Shown here one piece after another: positions 16,264 to 24,840 of a stretch of 64,000 nucleotides of DNA. A program made the translations under genes and the position numbers. The first letter of the stretch is position 1; every line of letters starts with the position of its first letter. The stretch spans positions 2,046,001 through 2,110,000 of the forward strand of contig NZ_CP118100.1 in the NCBI RefSeq assembly GCF_028747645.1. Reading direction: 5' to 3'. The notes under the pieces were generated by a model. It did no database searches and was not told the origin of the DNA. It saw only the letters and a list, made by a program, of their open reading frames with translations. The DNA is from Microbacterium esteraromaticum (lineage in GTDB: Bacteria; Actinomycetota; Actinomycetes; Actinomycetales; Microbacteriaceae).

Positions 16264-16848
16264 ATGGCGACGATCACGACAGAGCGGGCGACGATCGAAC
16301 GATGGGGCGATGTGCAGCACGCCCTTTCCGGCGGCGGTGACGGGCGCAGCTGCCAGTGCATCTGGCCCGTCGTGCGCAACAAAGATTGGCAGTCCACGTC
16401 GGTCGACGAGCGACGCGACCTGCTGCACGACGAGATCGCCACACGTCAGACGCCCGGGCTCGTGGCATACGTCGACGGTGAAGCGGCCGGGTGGATCCGC
16501 GTCGGGCCACGTCCCACCCAGCTACGCATCCTGAACACGCGTTCCATCGTCGGCGCCACCGCCGAACCCCTCGACGACGACTCCGTGTGGGCGGTCACGT
16601 GCTTCGTCGTGCGTCGCGAACACCGCGGCACCGGCCTCAACGCCATCCTCCTCGACGCCGCGATCGACCACGCCCGCCAGAGCGGCGCCCGGCTCGTCGA
16701 GGCGTACCCGGTCGACAACACCCACGGCACCCACCGCGCGAACGACATGTTCCACGGCGCGCTCACCACGTTCCTGGCCGCCGGGTTCACCCACGATGCC
16801 ACCCTCACGGGCGGCCGAGTCCTCGTGACGCGCCCGCTGCACGACTGA
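16264..16848 (+). CDS. GNAT-family N-acetyltransferase
   Basis: 194 residues. The acetyl-CoA-binding motif is RREHRGTGLNAILLDAAID (R/QxxGxG/A pattern) after strand AVTCFVV. GNAT enzymes acetylate amines on small molecules, peptides or proteins; the substrate is unknown. The N-terminal part (CQCIWPVVRNKDWQS) is Cys/Trp-rich, as in a group of uncharacterised actinobacterial GNAT proteins. The next gene starts 30 nt downstream. Confidence 0.87.
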   Translation: MATITTERATIERWGDVQHALSGGGDGRSCQCIWPVVRNKDWQSTSVDERRDLLHDEIATRQTPGLVAYVDGEAAGWIRVGPRPTQLRILNTRSIVGATAEPLDDDSVWAVTCFVVRREHRGTGLNAILLDAAIDHARQSGARLVEAYPVDNTHGTHRANDMFHGALTTFLAAGFTHDATLTGGRVLVTRPLHD

Positions 16849-16878
16849 TACGTCACCGCAGACCGCTACGGTGGCGCT

Positions 16879-17331
16879 ATGACCTCCGCACAACCGATCA
16901 TCGACGACCCGACCCTCGGCCGGCTCACCCGCGCCGAGACGACGCTCGACGACGGCGACACCGTCATCCACGACTGGTACGCCGCCAGCATCCCGCACGA
17001 CGATCGCGAACTCGACCTCATCGTCGACGGCGCCGACATCGACGCCGTCCGCGCCCTCCTCCCCCGCGCCCGTGCACTGGTCACCGATATCGACGGCATC
17101 CGCCGCCGAGCCGCGGATGCCGTCTTCACGCGCTTCAGCGACGCTGACCCCACATCCGCCGAGCTCGACGCCGGCGCCACCGACCTGCAACTCGACGCGA
17201 TCGAGGTCACAACCGACGAGACCGTGCTGCACTTCACCGACGCGTGCGGTGAGCACTTCCCCACCGGATACTGGCCCGCCGCGCACCTCAGCCCCGACGG
17301 CGAGGTGCAAGACGTCACCGTCGAGTCATGA
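16879..17331 (+). CDS. Hypothetical protein, 150 aa
   Basis: An acidic, cytoplasmic 150-residue protein without membrane segment or recognised motif. It has strand-rich stretches (LQLDAIEVTTDETVLHF, then PAAHLSPDGEVQDVTV). Codon use is typical of the chromosome and it lies close between the GNAT and lysoplasmalogenase genes (30-nt and 21-nt gaps), so it is a real gene, possibly co-transcribed. I do not recognise the family. Confidence 0.7.
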   Translation: MTSAQPIIDDPTLGRLTRAETTLDDGDTVIHDWYAASIPHDDRELDLIVDGADIDAVRALLPRARALVTDIDGIRRRAADAVFTRFSDADPTSAELDAGATDLQLDAIEVTTDETVLHFTDACGEHFPTGYWPAAHLSPDGEVQDVTVES

Positions 17332-17352
17332 ACGCCTGAATACGATGGAGGG

Positions 17353-18072
17353 ATGCTGCGTAGCATCCGCCCCCTCGACATCGCCGTCTGGGCCCCGTAC
17401 ATCGTCCTCGCGATCATCCACGTCACCGCGCTCACCCTGCAGAGTCCCCTCGCGGCGCCCACGAAACTGACGCTGATGCCCCTGCTGGCTCTGCCAGTGC
17501 TCGCCGCCGCACCACGCCTGCGACCCCGCGGAACCATCGCACTACTCGGCGCCGCCCTGCTGTTCTCGTGGCTCGGCGACGGCGCCGGCACGTTCTTCCC
17601 CGGCGGGCCCGAACTGCCACTGATGCTGCTCTTCTTCGGCCTCGCGCACATCGCCTACATCGTGCTGTTTCTGCGATACACCGCTGTGCGTCGATTGCCA
17701 TGGTGGACGCTGGTCTACGCCGCCTGGTGGGTCGGCATGCTGGTCGTCGTCGGCCCGCAATCAGACGGCCTCCTGCTCGGCATCGCCGCCTACGGACTCG
17801 TGCTGGCCGGCACCGCGGCGACCGCCGCGCGCGGCAACCCCACTCTCGCGGTGGGCGGCGCGTTGTTTCTGCTCAGCGATTCGATCCTCGCGTTCCGTCT
17901 CTTCCTCGACGGGATGCCCGACTGGACCAGCCCCGCCGTCATGCTCACCTACACACTCGGCCAGGGCCTGATCATCGCCGGCGCGCTCCATCACCTGTGC
18001 AACGCCCCCGACCCGCGAAGCATCCCCACCGGACGCACGCCGGCGCCCCTGCGAGAGGAGACATCGCGATGA
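17353..18072 (+). CDS. Lysoplasmalogenase (YhhN/TMEM86 family)
   Basis: 239 residues, about eight membrane helices with the family pattern: TKLTLMPLLALPVL in helix 2, FSWLGDGAGTFFP with the acidic GDG, and LSDSILAFRLF in a late helix; these acidic groups form the active site in the membrane. The enzyme hydrolyses the vinyl-ether bond of lysoplasmalogens; in bacteria the physiological substrate is not settled. Its stop overlaps the S4 gene start as ATGA, so the two are translationally coupled. Confidence 0.88.
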   Translation: MLRSIRPLDIAVWAPYIVLAIIHVTALTLQSPLAAPTKLTLMPLLALPVLAAAPRLRPRGTIALLGAALLFSWLGDGAGTFFPGGPELPLMLLFFGLAHIAYIVLFLRYTAVRRLPWWTLVYAAWWVGMLVVVGPQSDGLLLGIAAYGLVLAGTAATAARGNPTLAVGGALFLLSDSILAFRLFLDGMPDWTSPAVMLTYTLGQGLIIAGALHHLCNAPDPRSIPTGRTPAPLREETSR

Positions 18073-18464
18073 CGAACCAGACGTCGTCCCCCGCCGCATC
18101 GGATGCTGTCACACCCGTGCGCGTCGACAGTTGGCTCTGGTCGATCAGGGTCTACAAGACCCGATCTGCGGCGACGACCGCATGCCGCGCGGGGCATATT
18201 CGCATCAACGGCGAGCGCACGAAGGCCGCGCAGACGGTCAAACCCGGCGATGAGGTGCGCGTTCGCATGTCGGGTTTCGATCGCATCCTCGTCGTGCGCA
18301 AGACCCTGTCGAAGCGGGTCGGGGCGCCCATTGCCGCGACCGCGTACGACGATCGCACCCCACCGCGCGACCCCGTCGCGCTGCTCGCGGTGCGTGACCG
18401 CGGAGCGGGACGCCCGACCAAGCGAGAGCGTCGCGAGATCGATCGACTGCGCGGACGCGACTGA
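18069..18464 (+). CDS. S4-domain RNA-binding protein (Hsp15-like)
   Basis: 131 residues. The S4 domain spans about 17-75: VRVDSWLWSIRVYKTRSAA, then AGHIRINGERTKAAQTVKPG. A basic tail (GAGRPTKRERREIDRLRG) follows, as in Hsp15 homologues that bind stalled 50S subunits and recycle the nascent-chain complex. ATG 18069 overlaps the lysoplasmalogenase stop. Confidence 0.88.
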   Translation: MTNQTSSPAASDAVTPVRVDSWLWSIRVYKTRSAATTACRAGHIRINGERTKAAQTVKPGDEVRVRMSGFDRILVVRKTLSKRVGAPIAATAYDDRTPPRDPVALLAVRDRGAGRPTKRERREIDRLRGRD

Positions 18465-18591
18465 CGCGCCGCCAGTCCCCTGGCGCCGCGCAGATTCTCC
18501 CTCATGCGCGCGCGGTTCGGTCGTACACTATGGGCATCCGCGCGGATGCGGCGTGTTGCCACTCGCGACGGGAGAGAGGTTCGTGGGAGCC

Positions 18592-19047
18592 ATGAGTGAT
18601 GATGCTCGCAAGTCACGGCTGGCCCTCTGGGTGCTTCTGGCGCTGGTCGCGGTGGTCGTCGCGATCGCGTTGGTCGCCGTACTCACCCGGGGCCAATCCG
18701 CCACGTACGACCCCGACAGTGCCGAAGGGGTCGTGCAGCGCTATGTGCAGGCGGTGAACGACGGCGATACGGCAGCGGCAATGGATCTGCTCGCCCCCGA
18801 GATCACCGAAGACTGCGATCGCCTGCCACCAATCGCAGATGAGAACCGCGTCGTGCTGGTGAGCACGACCGAACACGATGAGACCGCACGCGTGCGGGTG
18901 GTCATCACCACCGTGAGCGGATCCGGACCCATCAGCGACGAGTACCAGAGCGACGAGGTCTTCGACCTCGTGCGCGACGGCGATACCTGGCTGATCGATG
19001 GTGCGCCCTGGCAATTCACCATCTGCTATCCGAATGGCACACCGTGA
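18592..19047 (+). CDS. Membrane-anchored NTF2-like lipid-face protein, hypothetical
   Basis: 151 residues: a short basic N-terminus, one helix (about 10-33, ALWVLLALVAVVVAIALVAV) and an extracytoplasmic domain with the NTF2-like opening GVVQRYVQAVNDGDTAAAMD. Function unknown. ATG 18592 follows GGGAG; an in-frame GTG at 18583 with a nearby GGAGAGAGG is an alternative start. Its stop overlaps the next gene, so the two are coupled. Confidence 0.72.
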   Translation: MSDDARKSRLALWVLLALVAVVVAIALVAVLTRGQSATYDPDSAEGVVQRYVQAVNDGDTAAAMDLLAPEITEDCDRLPPIADENRVVLVSTTEHDETARVRVVITTVSGSGPISDEYQSDEVFDLVRDGDTWLIDGAPWQFTICYPNGTP

Positions 19048-20714
19048 TGGCCGCCCCCGCAATTCCCGTCCCGCCGCCGCGGAGCGCACAGGCGATCGTA
19101 CGGCGCATCATCCTTTACGCCCTCCTGTTCGCGCTCGTCTGCGTCGCCACCGCCGGGTTGAGCGGACTCGCCGACCGCGCCCTCGGCGCAGGAGCGGTAC
19201 TCGTCGATGACGACGCAGGCCTCGCCCGTTCGCTCGCATTCACGGTGATCGGCGTGCCCTTGGGCGCTGGACTGTGGTGGTTCCTGCGGCGCCGGCTCAC
19301 CGACCCCGGTGAGCGCGCCTCACTGGTGTGGGCGCTGTACGTCACGGCAATGACCGTGACATCGCTCATCGCTGCGTCGGTCTCACTCGGGCTCGCCGCG
19401 ACCGCGGGCCTCGACGGCCACTGGCGTCCCGGGCAGCTCGCCAGCGGCGTCCTGTGGACAGGAATCTGGTTGTGGCACGTCAGACTGCGGTCGCGATCGG
19501 CGACGGCACCGACTCGACTTGTCGGCCTACCGCTCGAACTCTCATCGCTCTATGCCCTGGCCATCGCCGCCTTCGGCGCTGTGTCCGCGCTCTCGGCGCT
19601 GCTTTCCGAGGCTCTGGTTGATGCCTCTCACATCCTGGCGGCGTCACGCCCGTGGCCCATCGCCGTTCTACAGGGGCTTGTCTGGCTGCTGCTCGGAACG
19701 GCCCTGTGGTGGTGGCACTGGTTCTACCACCGGGTACGTTCGACCCCGGGTGTCTTCGCGGACGTGGTGCTCGTGGCCGTTGTGGGCGTCTCGGCGGGCG
19801 CAGGACTGTTCGCACTCGGCACGACCCTGTACGTCGGCCTGCGTCTGATCTTCGACACCGCCCCCTCGAACGAGGTGCTCGCACCACTCGACGTCGCCGT
19901 CGCGACAGCGCTGGTCGCCGCGGCGGTATGGGTGCACCACAGCGCGGTGCTCGCCCAGCGCGAGCACACCGCGCGCCTCGCCGGCCGCCTCGTGATCTCG
20001 GCGATCGCATTGGTCGGTGCGGCCAGCGGGTTCGGAGTCGTTATCAACGCCCTGCTCGCTGCGCTCGCCCCGACGCTGAGCGCGCACGTGCCGCGAACGC
20101 TGTTGCTCGGAGGCATCAGCGCCCTCGCCGTGGGCGCGGTCGCCTGGTGGGTCGCGTGGCGTCCGACACGCACCACCACGACGGCGGATGCTGCCGAACC
20201 CGCCCGCCGTGTGTACCTCGTCGCCGTGTTCGGCGCGAGCGCGATCGTTGGCCTGATCACTCTGCTGATCATCGGATACCGCCTGTTCGACTTCCTGCTC
20301 GACGACGCACGGCCGGCCGCACTGGTCGAGCAGATCCGGGCTCCGCTCGGGCTGCTCAGCGCCACAGCTGTCGTGTTCGGCTATCACTTCGCGATCTGGC
20401 GCCACGACCGACGCATCGCGCCGTCTGCGGCGCGTCGTGCGTCGATCGGTCGCGTCATCCTTGTGACGGCGGATGCTGACGATCCCCGAACAGCACAGCT
20501 CAGCGCGCAGATCGCAGAAAGCACCGGCGCCGCCGTCACGGTGTGGCGCGCTGCCGAGGGAGCGACCCTGGCTCCGCTCGCGCCCGCGGAAGCGACCCCG
20601 GCTCCCCGCGCACACGTGGATCTGCCCGGCGAGCTCGCGAGTATCCAGGCGCCGCGGGTGATCGTGGTGTCGCTTCCCGACTCAGCACCGATGATCGTTC
20701 CTCTCGCCGACTAG
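19047..20714 (+). CDS. DUF5671-type polytopic membrane protein
   Basis: 555 residues with about twelve hydrophobic helices up to about residue 465, then a short soluble tail rich in Ala, Pro and Thr. The arrangement of repeated helix pairs with WWFLRRRL-type cytoplasmic loops is that of DUF5671 proteins of Actinobacteria; function is unknown. ATG 19047 overlaps the preceding TGA as TGATG; GTG 19044 is an alternative. It is co-transcribed with the anchored NTF2-like gene and may act with it in the membrane. Confidence 0.78.
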   Translation: MAAPAIPVPPPRSAQAIVRRIILYALLFALVCVATAGLSGLADRALGAGAVLVDDDAGLARSLAFTVIGVPLGAGLWWFLRRRLTDPGERASLVWALYVTAMTVTSLIAASVSLGLAATAGLDGHWRPGQLASGVLWTGIWLWHVRLRSRSATAPTRLVGLPLELSSLYALAIAAFGAVSALSALLSEALVDASHILAASRPWPIAVLQGLVWLLLGTALWWWHWFYHRVRSTPGVFADVVLVAVVGVSAGAGLFALGTTLYVGLRLIFDTAPSNEVLAPLDVAVATALVAAAVWVHHSAVLAQREHTARLAGRLVISAIALVGAASGFGVVINALLAALAPTLSAHVPRTLLLGGISALAVGAVAWWVAWRPTRTTTTADAAEPARRVYLVAVFGASAIVGLITLLIIGYRLFDFLLDDARPAALVEQIRAPLGLLSATAVVFGYHFAIWRHDRRIAPSAARRASIGRVILVTADADDPRTAQLSAQIAESTGAAVTVWRAAEGATLAPLAPAEATPAPRAHVDLPGELASIQAPRVIVVSLPDSAPMIVPLAD

Positions 20715-20760
20715 GGATTCGAGAATCTTCTAGAAAAGTAAGGATATGCACTTGTTTACT

Positions 20761-20776
20761 TAGAACATTAGTTCTA
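20761..20776. promoter_or_regulatory. Putative LexA (SOS) box
   Basis: TAGAACATTAGTTCTA is a perfect palindrome of the GAAC-N4-GTTC form used by LexA in Gram-positive bacteria, flanked by further symmetric T/A. It is 10 bp upstream of the DUF222-HNH start in an AT-rich stretch unlike its surroundings. Related 13E12/DUF222 genes of Mycobacterium tuberculosis are known to carry LexA boxes. Confidence 0.65.
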
Positions 20777-20786
20777 ACATGGAGGC

Positions 20787-22451
20787 ATGTCCGCTCCACT
20801 CGTCGACCGCATGCAGCAGCAGGCCGCGCTGCTCGAGCAGTGGGTCGCCGTGCGGGCCGAGATCAACCGCGCCGAGGCACGCGCCTCAGATCTACTGGCT
20901 GCGCGGGTCGCTCTGATGGATGACGATGTGGCCGATCAACCGCAGCATCGCGACGCGATCTGGCGCTCGATGATCGCCGAGCACTGCGCAGCTGTGCCTT
21001 CCTCGCGAGGCGCCGTGGAACGTGCCTTTGACGATGCGCGGTTCCTCTCCACGGGTGATTACCCGCTGCTCGAAGCGTCGTTCCGTACCGGATCTGTGAC
21101 CGCATCGCATGTACACGAGATCCTGCACGCCGCCGCACCCGTGCGCGAGGCCGTACAGAACGGGGTTGTCGAAGCAGGCACGATGGCGCTGTATGAGGCC
21201 GCTACGGTCGTGTTCGCCGAGTCCGAGGCTCCATCGCGCACGCGAACCCATGCGCGCGAAGTCGCTGCGGCATTGGCTGGCAGCACCATCACCGCACGCC
21301 ACGAGCGGGCGCTGGCCGAGCGCACCGTCACCGTGCGCTCCGTCGGCGACGGGCTCGCCCTGCTGCAGGTCGTCCTGCCCGAGCACCTCGCCATCGCTAT
21401 TCACGACCGCCTCACCCAGCTCGGCCGTATCCAGACCCAGAACGTCGATCAGAACCCCTTCCCCGTGCTCCCCGTGGACGAAGACGCCCTACAAGACAAG
21501 CTCGACAACGACCCTGCTCTGCAAAACGACCGCGCCCTGCAGAACGACTCTGGTCTGCGGGAAGATCTCGGCGACGAGTCCGCCCGCGTGCCCGACAGCG
21601 ACCTCATGGTGGTGAGCACGCCTGGCACCGACTCCGACTCTGGCTCCGACTCCGGCTCCGACACCGGCTCCGACACCGGCTCCGGCACCGGCACCGGCAC
21701 CGGCACCGGGCAGGACTTCTACGACGGGTTGGCAGTGCCGCCCGACAACGCCCCGTTCGGCGACGACGTCGATGCGTACTGGGACTTCGTCGAGCAAATG
21801 ATCTCTGACGGGCCGACCATCATCCGCCTGCCCTCCGACCAGCGCACGCTCGACCAGATCCGCACCGACGTGCTCACCGACTTGCTGTTGACCGCCACAC
21901 CGTCAGAGGATCTCGGCACAGGCATGGACAACATCACGGCGACCGTGCAGGTCACCGTCAGCGCCAACACACTCCTGGGTGACGACGACCGTCCCGGGCA
22001 GCTCGACGGACACGGTGAGCTTCACCCCGAGGCCGCTCGCGCCTTCGCCGGACGCAGCACCGCGTGGACGCGCCTGTTCCTCGACCCGACCGGGCAGCTC
22101 ACCGAGAGCGACACTTACATGCCTACCGCGGGCATGCGGCGCTTCCTGCAAGCGCGCGATCAGCACTGCCGGTTCCCCGGTTGTCGTATGCCCATTCACC
22201 GCACCGAGCTCGACCACAACCACGATCATGCGCTCGGCGGGCCGACGTCACTCGACAACCTCGCGCACCTGTGTAAGACGCATCACGCGCTCAAGCATCC
22301 CGACTTCCCTGAGCAGCATCGTTGGAGAGCAAGGCAGCTTCCCGGGGGCGATCTGCAATGGACCGCGCCAAACGGAAGCACCTACGCCGACGCCGCACCT
22401 CGGCGCGTGATGTTCGTCCCGTCACCAGAAGCCGCACCGGCGCCCTTCTAG
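20787..22451 (+). CDS. DUF222 (13E12 REP-type) HNH endonuclease
   Basis: 554 residues. The N-terminal helical DUF222 domain covers about 5-220 and 300-400, with a Ser/Asp/Gly/Thr repeat (GSDSGSDTGSDTGSGTGTG, about 280-308) as a flexible insert. The C-terminal HNH domain (about 450-510) holds CRFPGC, ELDHNHDHALGGPTSL and LCKTHHALKH, with Cys pairs for zinc. These nuclease-like proteins are abundant in Actinobacteria and of unsettled role. A probable LexA box overlaps the promoter. ATG 20787 is only 1 nt after GGAGG, so a leaderless start or the ATG at 20811 should be considered. Confidence 0.87.
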   Translation: MSAPLVDRMQQQAALLEQWVAVRAEINRAEARASDLLAARVALMDDDVADQPQHRDAIWRSMIAEHCAAVPSSRGAVERAFDDARFLSTGDYPLLEASFRTGSVTASHVHEILHAAAPVREAVQNGVVEAGTMALYEAATVVFAESEAPSRTRTHAREVAAALAGSTITARHERALAERTVTVRSVGDGLALLQVVLPEHLAIAIHDRLTQLGRIQTQNVDQNPFPVLPVDEDALQDKLDNDPALQNDRALQNDSGLREDLGDESARVPDSDLMVVSTPGTDSDSGSDSGSDTGSDTGSGTGTGTGTGQDFYDGLAVPPDNAPFGDDVDAYWDFVEQMISDGPTIIRLPSDQRTLDQIRTDVLTDLLLTATPSEDLGTGMDNITATVQVTVSANTLLGDDDRPGQLDGHGELHPEAARAFAGRSTAWTRLFLDPTGQLTESDTYMPTAGMRRFLQARDQHCRFPGCRMPIHRTELDHNHDHALGGPTSLDNLAHLCKTHHALKHPDFPEQHRWRARQLPGGDLQWTAPNGSTYADAAPRRVMFVPSPEAAPAPF

Positions 22452-22520
22452 CTGGCTTCAACCGTCGGGAGGACTCAGTCTGCCCCGACGCCGCAACTGC
22501 AACACCGCGCTAACTGCACA

Positions 22521-22537
22521 CGCTCAGCAACTGAGCG
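22521..22537. terminator. Short hairpin between convergent genes
   Basis: A 7-bp stem (CGCTCAG with CTGAGCG) around a 3-nt loop lies between the DUF222-HNH gene and the convergent Nudix-NYN gene. It is weak as a terminator. Confidence 0.35.
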
Positions 22538-22540
22538 CGC

Positions 22541-23608
22541 TCAGCGCCCCCTGCGAGCCGAACGAGCGTCGAGCTGATCCCGCATCCAGCCGGCCGACTG
22601 GGTGCGTGCACCGAGCGCTTCGACCCGCGTCCGCAGTTCGCGATCGCTCGTGACGACGATGACCTCACGCCCCGCAGCGACCAGGCGACGCGCTTCACCA
22701 ACGATGGCGTCGTCGCCGTGTCCGTCCGCTTGCACGACCCCGACGTCGCCTGCATCAAACGCCACGCCAGATCCAGCACCAGCACCAGCACCAGCACCAG
22801 CACCAGCACCAGCACCAGCACCAGCACCACCACCCGCACCCGCACCCGCCATCTTCCGCGCCGCGCCCTCGACGACCATCGTGACGTCCGGATACCAACG
22901 GACACCCGGCTCACCAAGCGCCCCAAACGCCTCAGATTCCCCAAGCGCCTCGGGCACCCCAGCCCCGCCAAACACCCCCGGCTCGACTCCCGCAGCCGCC
23001 CATGCCACCAACCGATCACACAACCGCTCGGCGGCACCAGCGCGGTCCCGCCACCAGCCGTCCGGCACCGAGCCGATCACGTTGGCAGCATCCACCACGA
23101 TCGAGGGTCGCACCGCCAACAAGACCCGCAGCGCCGGCCAGGCATCGGCAAAGCCCGGATGCAGCGGCCGCTCATCGACGGCATCCACCGGCACCCACTC
23201 GAGCGCGAGGCTCTCGGGGTCACTGATGACGGGTTCGAACGGTTCGACCACATCGGCGACGACGGTCGTGTATGACCAGATCTTCAGATCGAGCACCCGG
23301 GTGAAGCGCGCACGCACCGCACCGTCCGGCACCCCGGCCTCTTCCTGCGCCTCACGAATCGCGCCGACGAGCGCGGACTCCCCCTCGTGAAGCGCCCCTC
23401 CGGGCAACCCCCACGTGCCGCCGAAGTGGCTCCAGCCCACGCGGTGCTGCAGCAGCACACCATGCACAGGGTCAACGGCCAGAAGCCCGGCGGCACCGAA
23501 TCGGCCCCAGTACTTCTCGCCCGTCTCGGCGACGACCCAGGCGTCTCCGGGATTACGAGGGCCCTGCGGGCGGCGCGGTTCTCCAGGCGCCGGGGGGATG
23601 ATGCTCAC
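22541..23608 (-). CDS. Nudix hydrolase fused to a NYN/PIN-like nuclease domain
   Basis: 355 residues. The Nudix domain (about 20-160) has the box GALHEGESALVGAIREAQEE followed by AGV (about 71-93). A second domain begins at about 168 with SIVVDAANVIGS (D173), continues with VTMVVEGAARKMA, DGHGDDAIVGEARRL and VIVVTSDRELRTRV, the acidic pattern of NYN/PIN ribonucleases. Between the last strands lies a Gly-Ala repeat (about 255-285) encoded by a hexamer microsatellite. The fusion suggests nucleotide clean-up linked to RNA turnover; no substrate can be named. Confidence 0.82.
   Translation of the reverse strand: MSIIPPAPGEPRRPQGPRNPGDAWVVAETGEKYWGRFGAAGLLAVDPVHGVLLQHRVGWSHFGGTWGLPGGALHEGESALVGAIREAQEEAGVPDGAVRARFTRVLDLKIWSYTTVVADVVEPFEPVISDPESLALEWVPVDAVDERPLHPGFADAWPALRVLLAVRPSIVVDAANVIGSVPDGWWRDRAGAAERLCDRLVAWAAAGVEPGVFGGAGVPEALGESEAFGALGEPGVRWYPDVTMVVEGAARKMAGAGAGGGAGAGAGAGAGAGAGAGAGSGVAFDAGDVGVVQADGHGDDAIVGEARRLVAAGREVIVVTSDRELRTRVEALGARTQSAGWMRDQLDARSARRGR
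22775..22828. repeat. Nine perfect AGCACC hexamers inside the Nudix-NYN gene
   Basis: Nine exact tandem copies (54 bp), then degenerate units to about 22850. They encode alternating Gly-Ala on the minus strand. The unit length is a multiple of three, so copy-number change lengthens or shortens the linker without a frameshift. Confidence 0.92.
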
Positions 23609-23659
23609 CCCTCCACCTTTCCACGCCGCACCGCCCGCGGCACGCTCAGTGTGCGCGCG

Positions 23660-24730
23660 TTACCGAACCCCGAGCTCGGCCCCAGCGCGCAGACGCGACG
23701 CCGCCAGCTCCTCCGCTGCCTGCAGCGGGGTCACACCGCGCTCAGCGGCGTCGTCGAGAATCCGACCGACCGTGTCGCCGATACCGGCCACTCGCGCCAT
23801 GATCTCGTCGCTCGTGCCGATCTGCTTGGCCTCCAGATCGAGGTAGATCACGCCACCCGCGTTCACGACGAAGTCGGGCGCGTACAGAATGCCCCGCTCC
23901 GCCAGGCGCCCTGCGCCCGAGTGGTCAGCAAGCGGGTTGTTCGCGGGACCGCATACGGCCTTCACATCCAGCGCGTCGATGACCCCATCGGTCAGCACAC
24001 CGCCGATACCGGCCGGCACGAAGACATCGCCGGCCACCAGGTGCTCGGTGCCCGGTTCCACCCAGGTCGCCCCGATCGACGTAGCGAACTCCCGCCGCGC
24101 CGGGTTGATGTCGGTGACCGTCAGCTCGGCGCCGTCCTCAGCCAGCCGCGATGCAAGACGACCGCCCACCTGCCCCAGGCCCGAGATGACGATGCGGCGA
24201 CCGCGGGCATCCGACGATCCCACGACCCGCTCGAGCACCGCGCGCAGCGACGCATAGACGCCGAGGCTCGTGGGCCCTGCGGGCTCGCCTGAGCCGCCCA
24301 CGGTCGAGGGCAACCCGACGACGTGCTGCGTGCGTTCGCTGACGGTCAGCATGTCATCGGTGGTCGAACCGACGTCTTCTGCGGTGCGATACAGCCCACC
24401 CATCAGCTCGACGGCGTCACCGAGGTCGAGGAAGGCCGCACGGCGACGGTCGGCGTCGAGCACGGTGCCCGGCGGCAGGCCGATCACCGACTTGCCGCCA
24501 CCCGCGTCGAGCCCGGCCGCCGCGTTCTTCAGCGTCATCGCCGCCGAGAGCCGCAGAGCGTCACCGAGCGCGTCGCTCCAGTGCGGGTACGTCCACAGCC
24601 GCGCACCGCCAAGGGCAGAGCCCAGCACAGACGAGTGCAGCGCCACGGCGATGAACAGTCCACTGCGCGGCCCGGTGATCACCTCCACCCGCTCGTGGGT
24701 GAACTCCGGCAGGGGCAGGGTGTGCGTCAT
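23660..24730 (-). CDS. Glu/Leu/Phe/Val dehydrogenase family enzyme (leucine/valine dehydrogenase type)
   Basis: 356 residues. The catalytic N-terminal part has LGGARLWTYPHWSDALGDAL and MTLKNAAAGLDAGGGKSVI, containing the substrate-binding and catalytic Lys residues. The NAD-binding Rossmann part has VISGLGQVGGRLASRLAEDG. It deaminates branched-chain or aromatic amino acids to 2-oxo acids with NAD; the length fits leucine/valine rather than glutamate dehydrogenase. It stands alone between the Nudix-NYN gene and der. Confidence 0.88.
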   Translation of the reverse strand: MTHTLPLPEFTHERVEVITGPRSGLFIAVALHSSVLGSALGGARLWTYPHWSDALGDALRLSAAMTLKNAAAGLDAGGGKSVIGLPPGTVLDADRRRAAFLDLGDAVELMGGLYRTAEDVGSTTDDMLTVSERTQHVVGLPSTVGGSGEPAGPTSLGVYASLRAVLERVVGSSDARGRRIVISGLGQVGGRLASRLAEDGAELTVTDINPARREFATSIGATWVEPGTEHLVAGDVFVPAGIGGVLTDGVIDALDVKAVCGPANNPLADHSGAGRLAERGILYAPDFVVNAGGVIYLDLEAKQIGTSDEIMARVAGIGDTVGRILDDAAERGVTPLQAAEELAASRLRAGAELGVR

Positions 24731-24840
24731 CGCATCCTCGTTTCACGCGGGCCTTGTGGGCGCTGTGTCATGGGCACTGTGGTTGTCGCCGCGGGGTCGC
24801 GGCTTCAACCTCCCATTATCCCGCGTGAACGCGTCGGATG

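Noticed and set aside
22775..22850. Hexamer array as a possible CRISPR
   Set aside because: Units are 6 bp without spacers and lie inside a coding frame.
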